Assembly (NCBI GenBank): GCA_030848705.1
Contig: CM061240.1
Span: 126,096,998-126,160,997 of the forward strand
Direction: 5' to 3'
DNA from: Heracleum sosnowskyi
Taxonomy: Eukaryota > Streptophyta > Magnoliopsida > Apiales > Apiaceae
Length of the DNA stretch: 64,000 nt
Shown: piece after piece, positions 55,516 to 64,000 of the stretch
How positions within the stretch are numbered: the first letter of the stretch is position 1
Layout of the letters: every line of letters starts with the position of its first letter
Notes under the pieces: generated by a model
What the model was told of the DNA's origin: nothing
Database searches by the model: none
What the model saw: only the letters and a program-made list of their open reading frames with translations
Translations under genes and position numbers: made by a program

Positions 55516-58500
55516 ATGTCTTCTACACTATCACTCCGGAGCATACTGGATGCTCACAAATTGACTGGTCCTAATTTTGCTGACTGGCTTCGAAACCTGA
55601 AAATTGTTCTCAGGGTTGAGAAGCTGGAATATGTGCTTAACTCACCTAAGCCTGCTGAACCTGCTGACGATGCACATAATGATGAACATGTTGTGTATCG
55701 TAAGTGGATAGATGATGCAAATGTTGCTCAATGTATCATGCTAGCTTCCATGAACATTGAGCTACAGAAGCAGCATGAGCATATGGATGCTCACACTATC
55801 CTAACGCATCTACAAGAGTTGTATAATGTGGCAGGGAGGACAGCTCGATATGATATATCGAAGGAGCTGTTCCGCTGTAGGATGTCTGAGGGATCGTCTG
55901 TGAATGACCATGTACTTAAGATGATCAATTTGATTGAACGTCTTGGACAACTTGGTTTCAACATGGATGGGGAGCTGAGTCAAGACTTGGTCTTGCAATC
56001 ACTTCCGAGTTCGTTTTCGCAGTTTGTTGTGAACTTTCATATGAATAAGTTGGACGCCAGCCTGGTTGAACTCCACAACATGTTGAAGACTGCGGAATCG
56101 AATTTTCCCTCTAAGAAGAGTTATGTTCTTCTAATTGGTGAAGGTTCCAATCCTAAGAAAAGGAAGAAGAACCCTCCCAAGAAGAAGAAAGTAGGTGAGA
56201 AAAGGCCTGTTCCACCAAAAGCTGAAGACCCCAAAAGCAAAGCTGTTTGCTTCCACTGTAACAAGGTGGGGCACTGGAAGAGGAACTGCAAGGTTTACCT
56301 TGCAGAATTGAAGAAGAAGAAGGGTAGTGAGACTGCCGCTTCTGATTCAGGTATGTTCATGATTGAAGTGAATATGTCATTAAATCAAATTTCTACTTGG
56401 GTATTAGATACCGCCTGTGGTTCTCACATTTGCAATTCGTTGCAGGGACTAAGGAGAAGTAGGACTCTTGAGGAAGAGGAGGTGATTCTACGGATGGGAA
56501 ATGGAGCAAGAGTTGCTGCTGAAGCTGTAGGATCATTTGATTTACATATGCCTACGGGCAAGACTATTGTTTTAAATAATTGTTATTTTGTTCCCTCGAT
56601 TGTGAGGAATATTATTTCTATTCCCATGTTAGACTTGGCTGGATTTTCGTTTGTTATTCAGAATAATGAATGTTCAATTCTTAGAGATAATGTTTTTTAT
56701 GGTAGTGGTATTTTAAATAATGGTCTGTATGTATGTGACGTAGAGCATAATTTACTACAAATTGAACGTACTAATAAAAGGAAAAGGGATGATGAAAATC
56801 TCACCTATTTGTGGCACTGCAGACTTGGTCATATTAGTGAAAATAGACTTCGTACATTGCATAAGGAAGGGTTACTTGAACCCTTTGATTTTGAATCATA
56901 TCCTACATGCGAGTCTTGTCTATTGGGTAAAATGACCAAATCTCCATTTAGTGGACATGGAGAGAGGGCTGCAGATTTGCTAGGATTGGTACACACAGAT
57001 GTATGTGGACCGATGTCTACGCAAGCCATGGGTGGATTTTCATACTTCATTACTTTCACAGATGATCGATCTAGATTCAGATATGTGTATTTGATGAAAC
57101 ACAAGTCTGAAGCCTTTGAAAAGTTCAAAGAATACAAGAATGAAGTGGAGAAACAAACCAAACATAGTATTAAAACCATTCGATCAGATCGAGGTGGTGA
57201 ATACTTGAATGGTGAGTTTCTAGATTATCTCAAAGAAAATGGTATAGTATCTCAGTGGACTCCTCCATATACTCCACAGTTGAATGGGGTATCTGAAAGG
57301 AGAAATCGAACTTTGTTAGACATGGTTCGATCCATGATGAGCTATGCAGATCTTCCAGTATTCCTTTGGGGTTATGCATTGGAAACCTCAACATATTTAC
57401 TGAATAAGGTGCCTTCCAAATCTGTTCCTCAAACACCATATGAGATATGGAAAGAAAGGAAACCGAGTCTTAAACACGTTAAGATTTGGGGATGTCCAGC
57501 TTATGTCAAGAAAGTTGACCCTGATAAGCTGGAATCTCGATCCGTTAAATGTAAGTTTGTGGGATATCCTAAAGAGACTTTAGGGTATTACTTTTACACC
57601 GATCATAGGGTATTTGTCTCCAGACATGCTACCTTCTTGGAAAAACAGTTTATCCTTGAAGGGAACAGTGGGAGCAAAATAGAACTTAATGAAGTTCAAG
57701 AAGCACAAACTACCACGGTTCAAGAGGAAACACCTGTTCAGACTGAACAACCTTCTGTGGAACAGCCCATTCGTAGGTCAGAGAGAGTGTCTCGCCAACC
57801 TGAGAGGTATTATGGCCTTGTCATTAAGAATGACAATGAGTTGTCAATCATTGATGATGACGACCCTATGACCTATAATGAGGCTATGAGTAGTATTGAC
57901 TCAGAGAAATGGCAGAGTGCCATGAAATCCGAAATGGATTCTATGTATACCAACCAAGTATGGACTTTGGTTGAAGCACCCAAGGATGTGAAGCCTATTG
58001 GGTGCAAATGGGTATACAAGAGAAAGATTGGAGCAGATGACGAGGTGGAGACCTATAAGGCCAGGCTCGTGGCAAAAGGATTCAGACAAAGGCAAGAGAT
58101 TGACTTTGATGAAACTTTTTCGCCTGTAGCCCTGTTAAAATCGATTCGGATTTTGCTTGCCATTGCTGCTTACTACGACTATGAGATCTGGCAAATGGAC
58201 GTGAAAACAGCCTTCCTCAATGGGAAACTTGAAGAGGAAGTGTATATGACACAGCCAGAGGGTTTTGTTTCCAAAGGGAATGAACACCTAGTGTGTAAGC
58301 TGCTACGGACCATATATGGATTAAGGCAAGCTTCTCGTAGATGGAACATCCGTTTTGATGAGACAATCAAAGAGTTTGATTTTATCAAAAACATAGATGA
58401 ACCATGTGTCTACAAGAAGGTTAGAGGGAGTGTGGTAACATTTCTTGTGTTGTATGTGGATGACATACTTCTGATAGGAAATGATATACCGATGCTACAA

Positions 58501-59292
58501 TCAGTCAAAGTGTGGCTATCAAAGAACTTCACTATGAAGGACATGGGAGAAGCATCCTACATTCTCGGTATGAAGATCTATAGAGATAGATCTAGAAGAA
58601 TGATAGGTCTTACCCAGGGTACATACATCGAGAAAGTGCTTAAAAGGTTCAGCATGGAAAACTCCAAGAGAGGTCTCATACCAATGAGCCATGGAGTATC
58701 CCTTTCCAAGAAGATGTCTCCTAAGACACCTGAAGAAAGGGAGCGTATGAGTAAGATTCCTTATGCTTCGGTAATAGGATCTATCATGTACGCGATGTTA
58801 TGTACTAGGCCTGATGTTGCTCATTCAATTAGTGTGACGAGCAGATATCAGTCCAATCCAGGTGAAGACCACTGGAAAGCAGTGAAGAACATCCTTAAGT
58901 ATTTACGAAGGACTAAGGATATTTTTCTTGTTTTTGGTGGATCTGAGTTGAAAATAGAGGGTTATACTGACTCTAGTTTTCAATCAGAAAGTGATGATAG
59001 CACATCCATGTCAGGGTACATGTTTACTCTAAATGGTGGAGCGATTAGTTGGAAGAGTTCCAAACAGTCTACAACGGCTGACTCCACAGCGGAAGCAGAG
59101 TATATAGCTGCAAGTGAGGCTGCAAAAGAGGCCGTTTGGATGAGGAAATTTGTTTCTGAGTTGGGAGTTGTTCCTAGCATTGAGGAGCCTATTGTGTTGT
59201 ATTGTGATAACAACGCAGCAATAGCACAAGCCAAGGAACCTAGGTCTCATAAAAATACCAAACATGTTTTTGCGGCGCTTTCATTTGATTAG
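55516..59292 (+). pseudogene. Copia 3 gag-pol polyprotein, nearly intact, frameshift near the end
   Basis: From MSSTLSLRSILDAHKL the frame runs through gag, a CCHC knuckle (CFHCNKVGHWKRNC), protease (WVLDTACGSHIC), the GAG-pre-integrase zinc finger, integrase (HTDVCGP, IRSDRGGEY, NGVSERRNRT), reverse transcriptase with LYVDDILL, and RNase H (YTDSSFQSE, STAEAEYIAASEA, YCDNNAAI). One extra T in the T-run near 59266-59271 throws off the last ~60 codons; the expected RNase H end continues in another frame to a TAG at about 59437. I chose 55516 over an upstream Met at 55483 because likeness to gag starts there. The lesion would damage only the RNase H tail. Confidence 0.9.
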
Positions 59293-59455
59293 GGAGATCA
59301 TCGAAAGAGGAGATGTCAAAATTGAGAGAGTTGACACACATAACAACGTAGCAGACCCACTCACAAAGACATTGTCTCAGATTCACTTTGATCGTCATAA
59401 AGAGAAGATGGGTATTAGATACCAGTGTGATTGGCTTTAGTTCAAGTGGGAGATT

Positions 59456-60998
59456 GAAAGTGTTTGTCCTAAATCCAATCATGTATGATGAGTTAGGAAG
59501 AACTTTCTTGTATTCTTATTTGATTTCATTAATGTTAATAAAAGACTTGTTTTGTTTTTATTACGGGCCTTATCTATTTAAAGTGTTTTAAATAAGATGT
59601 TCCATAGTTTAGAGTAAACCTTCTAGAATTATAATGAGATTATAATAGTGAGATCTAGAAGATGATAACTCTAGACTTAAACAGTTCCTGATCATAGGAT
59701 AACTAATCGGAAGTTGGTGAATCCGCAAAGATTGGTACATACTATGCTTGCTCCCGTCAGGAGGATGTCTGTTCTCATAGGCATTTGTGTGGTGACACTA
59801 TAGCTAGTATGTAGGTGCTTGTTAGGGAATAAGTTCACTGAACATGACTCGATAAGTTGAATAGCTAATGGAGTTTACTCACGTGTCAATAGTTATTCAC
59901 TGAGTGATAGTTGTACAAGTGTCCTTAGACTTGAGATCGTTAGAGTTATCTTGTATATAATGAACTATGCTTTGGATTAGTCCTTAGTCTCAAGGACATC
60001 CATTAGGTCTATTCTGGGCATAGGGATTTGTGTATGGAGATAGTTAACGTCAATAGAGGATCTACCCCTTCCAGTATAGGAAGAGAATATCCTATGTTAT
60101 TCTTAGTATGCGAGTTCTGGAATCTTTGGCCAGAGTGTATGAAATTAGAAAGGAGTTTCTAATTTGCATTAATATGAACTTAGCATTATGAATAAGAAAT
60201 CATATGATTAAATTTGATAGGCCTGACACGAGATCCATGCCTTATATTTAATCGGGATATTGTAGGGTAGAAGGAATGATTGTACTGTAACTAGTCACTG
60301 ACAGGTTCTTGGTATTCTAAGCAGTGAATTCATATTATCCGGATAGTCGCGATATGTTGAGAAGCATCACTCACGATGTAGAATAAATATAATTAATCAG
60401 TTAATTATATTTAATGAATTTTAGAATTCATATAAATAAATAAAAAGTTTATTATTATTTATTTCTACTACCGGCTTAATATTGAACCTACAGGGTCACA
60501 CCATAAAAAGATTAATTTATTGATGAAGGTATTTTGAGAGAGAATAATAATAATGATTAAAATAGTTTTAATTATTATTTAAACATTTTATAAGAGAAAG
60601 TGAGGGATTTATATATTAATATATATTGATATATTAAATATACTAACCCTACTTGAGCCCTATATAAAGGATGAGATGAGAAGAGTTAGACACACTTTTG
60701 TTTTTGTGAAAAACCTAGTTGCCTCCTTTCTTCTTCATCTCTCTCTCTCTCTCTCAAAAGAAAAAGGAAAACCTCCATTTTATAAAGCTTCAAGTTTTAT
60801 AAAAAGCTTCATCGAAGAATTATTCTTGGTGGATACCGGTAGAGGGCTTCACACTCTGAGAAGCTACTGCTAACGATCATCTCGATTCAAAGTTTCGATT
60901 TTTCAAGGTAAGATTTTGATTCCACATCATTTTACAGTTTTCTATATGTGCGATATATGGATTTTACGAAATAAAATGTTATTTCATGCTTCCGCTCA
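59456..60998 (+). repeat. 3' LTR of Copia 3
   Basis: It starts TGAAAGTGTTTGTCC after the purine tract and ends about TGCTTCCGCTCA, giving roughly 1.54 kb. The end is chosen because the foldback arm resumes directly after. A TATA box and a CT-rich leader lie inside, as expected for an LTR promoter. Confidence 0.65.
60661..60669 (+). promoter_or_regulatory. TATA box of the Copia 3 LTR promoter
   Basis: TATATAAAGG follows CTTGAGCCC and precedes a CT-rich leader (CATCTCTCTCTCTC) by about 75 bases, typical of the U3/R border. Confidence 0.6.
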
Positions 60999-60999
60999 T

Positions 61000-61655
61000 C
61001 CTTATATTCATTCATATTTTATGTATGAATAATTAGTTTAATTCAAATAAAGTATAATAAAGATATATAATATAAAAGTATGAATTTTAAACAACATAAT
61101 TAATATATATTTAATCGAAAACATACAACTGTAATAAAATTCAGTGATTGAATATATAGGTATATAAAATTACAAAAAGAAGCCTCCGGACCTGTAGATG
61201 AGTTGGTGAGAGCACTGGTTATTGACCAAAGCATTCAAGGTTTGATTCATGGGAGCGTGGGGAATTCTTCCTGCACTCTAGGGTCTGGCGTGATACCGGT
61301 TGGGTGTCCGGAAAATAAAAATTTTGACCAAAATTACGAAAAGATGAAAAGAAAAACTGATTTATATAAATAATACAAACCAATATTTTATTTATTTAAA
61401 CATCAAAGTAAAAATAATATAAGATAAGAGAAGAAAGACGTGGATTATCTAATAAATTTTTTGAAGTAACTCAAACAGGCATGTAGAATAATGGTTAAAC
61501 CCATGAACATCTTAGAAGGAGGTTGGAGGTTTGTTTCTTTGTACTAACAACTATTAATATATTTTTTCATAATAATATATGAGTGACATTTTTGTGACGA
61601 CCATTTAATTGGAAATTTTTGCCCTTGTGTTGAGGTTTAATATATAGTAATAAAT
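61000..61655. repeat. Right arm of the large inverted repeat
   Basis: It is the reverse complement of 54206-53165, but with only one tRNA-like unit instead of three, and interrupted by a SINE. It ends GCCCTTGTGTTGAGG and TTTAATATATAGTAAT. Confidence 0.8.
61180..61329 (+). mobile_element. tRNA-derived SINE with 14-bp target duplications
   Basis: Box A region GATGAGTTGGTGAGAGCACT, box B GGTTTGATTCATGGG about 40 bases on, end near GTCCGGAAAATAAAAATTTT. The flanks AAAATTACAAAAAG (61166-61179) and AAAATTACGAAAAG (61330-61343) are direct repeats. The opposing arm near 54056 keeps the uninterrupted site, CTTTTCGTAATTTT in inverted form. A diverged relative is at 9205-9403. Confidence 0.85.
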
Positions 61656-62094
61656 TGGATTAAAATGTGTAACTGTAAAACGATATTCCAAACACATTCT
61701 TAATGCATTTACTAAGTGTGTTAATATAATTTAATATAAAGATGAACACATGAGAGGAGTGCAGAATCAGTTCCCAAGTAAAAAACCAAAAACAAATAGG
61801 TGACATGAATACTCCAAACTGTAATAGGTGTTCATCTCCCAAGGTGTTTATCACAAACTGTAATAGGTGTGCAAAGATGCGTCGGCCTTCATCTTCTTTT
61901 TAAAATCCTCTATCTCATTCATGCTCGATTAGTGTTGAATAAAATGGTTATTTGCTTTTGTATTTCCTTAAGTAGCAGTAGTTAATCAATAACAAGAAGC
62001 TGAACTTTTACGTGCAAGTACTTTGTTTTCTCAGTTTTTACAAACAAACAGTTTAATATATAAGTAAGATATAGCTTTGGCAATTCTAGAGTTT
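61656..62094. other. Intergenic, no gene
   Basis: AT-rich. A short direct repeat CAAACTGTAATAGGTGT occurs at about 61816 and 61854. Its origin is unclear. Confidence 0.4.
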
Positions 62095-62873
62095 AAGCTA
62101 ATGATTTTTTCTCTAGGATTTCCTTTCGAAATAGTTTTCAAATGTCACATTATTTATAAAACTCTTTTACATGGAAATAAAAAAAAGTTTTGATTATGTA
62201 CAATATATTTCGTTTTTCTTTTTTTAAAATTATTTGGAAAATAAACAAATAATTTGTATATATAAAAGGAATTGGATTTGAATTTTAGGTCACAGCATGC
62301 CGTCTTAAGCTGTGTGTCCCAACATATTATTTTCGGACTGATTTTTGAGCAGAAAGGGAATACTACTTTTCAATGAAATCTAATTAAACTTTACGGGCAA
62401 GGACTAAAGAGCTGCGGTCTCATCTAAAATACATAAAAGTCTAATATACCAAAATGATATGTAATTTGATGAACGTGATTAATTTGAAAAAGATTGCATG
62501 AACAGAATTTCCTAATAGGTATAGTTTTAGTTTCAATGTTCACATTAAGTTTGATAGAACTCATTCACTTGAAAACAAAGTTTTTATTATGTACAATTTC
62601 ATTTCAGTTTTTTTCATAAATTATCGAAGAAATAAACAAATAATTGAATAACTAGAAGCATGCAGTTGAATATAAACTTTAGGTCACACAGCATTGCGTC
62701 ACAAGTAGTCTGTCGTAGCAAAATATTGATTTTTCAACTGATTTGTTGTAGTGAACATAGAAAGAAGAATAGATATTTAAACTTCACGCGTAAGGACTAA
62801 AGTCAATTACATGAAAGTCAAGATAGCAGAATATATATTTAAAGTTGATTATTTGAACGTGATTAGATATCCA

Positions 62874-62884
62874 TTTATATAAAT
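62874..62884 (+). promoter_or_regulatory. Probable TATA box of secreted-peptide copy E
   Basis: TTTATATAAAT, 70 bases before the ATG at 62954, identical to copy C. Confidence 0.55.
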
Positions 62885-62953
62885 GAAATGCAGCTTCATA
62901 TATTTATAAATAGAACTAGTAGTAATTCAGAATTCCCAGCAACTATCAAAGTA

Positions 62954-63074
62954 ATGGCTTCAGTGGGTGGATCAACTACAATGGTGATCAACTTGCTCCT
63001 GTTACTCATCACTCTTCTCTTCACTTTGTCTTTAGCTCAGAGAGGACATACAGTTTCACGGAATTCTGTCGATG
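62954..63074 (+). pseudogene. Secreted-peptide copy E, exon 1 only
   Basis: Exon 1 encodes the same signal peptide as copy C and then QRGHTVSRNSVD, ending in phase 1 at GATG^GTAAAT. Downstream, homology to copy C ends at about 63250, where sequence typical of the region after copy B exon 2 begins (TTACTTGTTACATGTATTTT). The interval that should hold exon 2 is therefore deleted. Unless another acceptor is used, the copy cannot make the C-terminal peptide. Confidence 0.6.
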
Positions 63075-63338
63075 GTAAATAATTCTCTAACTTGTAAAAG
63101 AATTAGTTATTATTATAACAACTGCATGTTGACGTTATTTGTCTTGTTATTTAACTGTAGTCTGTAAGTAATTAACTAGTTTACCATGCATAATCGCAGT
63201 ACCATTTAGGAATTATGGAGGGGAAATTGAACACGTCCCATATTATTATAATATTAATTACTTGTTACATGTATTTTAAAATTCATAAACTATTTCTTAA
63301 AAAAAAATTAAAAAAAATTATATACTATCATCAATATA

Positions 63339-63761
63339 TCTATAACATTTTTTAATAAGGGAAACCCCCTTTTAAATGGTGTTTCGGTACCAAAATTTGG
63401 TTCCACATTTATTTTGGTTTAACCCAGAGTCCTATTTCCATTATAATTCTATATCTATATTAGTTTTTAATGGTTCTACCTTTATTTTGGTTTCGCCCAT
63501 AATACTCTATACTCTCAGAATCCTATTATAATTGCAATTATTTTATTACGAAATTTAGAAATAATGTATCTATCATAATTAAATTAATAAATTACCTTTA
63601 TTAATACTTCAGTTCCAAATTTGATTCAATTCTTATTTTGGTTTCATCAGTAAATTCTTATCATTCACTACAATTCTAAATTATTTTTAAAATTGTTTTA
63701 TTATTAATTGATTTAAACAAATTCTCTCTCGGGCCCGTGTTTCGCACGGGTTATGATCTAG
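63339..63761 (+). mobile_element. Small non-autonomous Helitron (about 423 bp)
   Basis: The 3' end has the hairpin CCCGTGTTTCGCACGGG followed by TTATGATCTAG before a T. The best 5' end is TCTATAACATTTTTTAATAA after an A, similar to the Helitron at 9832. The 5' end is less certain because other TC starts lie nearby. No coding. Confidence 0.75.
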
Positions 63762-64000
63762 TATATATAAATGAGGATACGCGGGAGATTAGGTGGTGCC
63801 CGTGAGATCGTCTCAATCCATTTTTCTAATTTTCTAGAATTTTAGAATTTTAAATACTGATAAATAAAAAAATATCCTTTAACATATTAGAAGTAGAATA
63901 GATGTTCGAATTTATTAAGGAGAAGAGTTCGAATTTATAGCGAAGACATATAATTAAAAGTTTTATTTGAAGTAGAATAGGTGTTTGAATTTATAGAGGG
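63762..64000. other. Intergenic, no gene
   Basis: AT-rich, with a loose repeat of AGTAGAATAG(A/G)TGTT(C/T)GAATTTAT at about 63891 and 63971. Nothing else is recognised. Confidence 0.4.

Larger units (their letters stand above)
54850..60998 (+). mobile_element. Copia LTR retrotransposon 3, 3' LTR present, 5' LTR not found
   Basis: A long leader (54850-55515), a 1259-codon gag-pol frame, a purine-rich tract (AAGTGGGAGA) and a long 3' LTR (about 59456-60998). It is a different Copia lineage from elements 1 and 2. No copy of the LTR is seen upstream, so the 5' end is probably truncated. It sits inside the right arm of the foldback repeat. Confidence 0.8.
62095..63250. repeat. Duplicated peptide block, copy E (partner 17489-19256)
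   Basis: From AAGCTAATGATTT to CACGTCCCATATTATTATAA it is nearly identical to the copy C block, except that the hAT MITE is absent and small indels exist. It contains peptide exon 1 and the TATA box. Confidence 0.95.

Noticed and set aside
63339..63761. A single large Helitron from 53158 to 63761 capturing Copia 3 and the peptide gene
   Set aside because: The 62095-63250 block is colinear with the other duplicated block, so it was there before; the 3' end pairs better with a TC start at 63339.

Overview
The window is nuclear DNA of a flowering plant, most likely a eudicot. It is AT-rich, its genes have introns with GT/AG borders, it carries interstitial (TTTAGGG)n telomere-type repeats, and the recognisable captured genes are plant types (SULTR sulfate transporter, WLIM protein, RPN11, kinesin-light-chain-related protein). 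Nothing bacterial, viral or organellar was seen. No complete conventional housekeeping gene lies here; almost all of the window is transposable elements, many nested, plus a small family of short secreted-peptide genes spread by duplication.

Layout. 1-6222: the end of a CACTA element, a decayed minus-strand Copia relic, and a GGTAGG-palindrome CACTA-like element (about 1804-5303) lying between two copies of a ~0.9 kb duplication. 6223-11159: secreted-peptide gene copy A (6778-7468), a minisatellite, a SINE-like element, a Helitron (9832-10700) and a decayed peptide copy B. 11160-15873: Copia 1 (minus strand, both LTRs). 15874-19760: a duplicated block with the 3' end of an older CACTA, a hAT-type MITE (17717-18339) and peptide copy C (18964-19557). 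21469-22100: first two exons of a SULTR3-like sulfate transporter, cut off by Copia 2. 22184-40307: Copia 2 (TSD CATAT), split by a transposase-bearing CACTA (22653-35942, TSD ACG), whose tnp2 gene is split in turn by a third CACTA (27062-30077, TSD ATT). 40432-53157: a second copy of the 15.9-17.4 kb block, interrupted by an 11.35-kb gene-capturing CACTA (41476-52825, TSD CGA) carrying RPN11 and KLCR fragments; inside its KLCR exon sits another gene-capturing CACTA (45455-51860, TSD GGT) with WLIM, STE20-like kinase and OBERON-like fragments. 53165-61655: a foldback structure opened by Copia 3, plus a SINE. 62095-63761: peptide copy E (exon 1 only) and a small Helitron.

How it fits together. 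Several insertions can be proved inside the window because paralogous blocks preserve the empty site: Helitron 1, the hAT MITE and the 11.35-kb CACTA. One segment of about 3.4 kb (15874-19256) corresponds to about 22.8 kb (40432-63250) in the other copy, the difference being almost wholly transposons. The most interesting non-transposon content is the secreted-peptide family: a hydrophobic signal-peptide exon, a phase-1 intron, and a tiny second exon ending in a Ser-His-Gly-type C-terminus, with conserved TATA boxes. All coordinates, target-site duplications and mismatch counts were read by eye, and product names rest on remembered family motifs, not on database searches.
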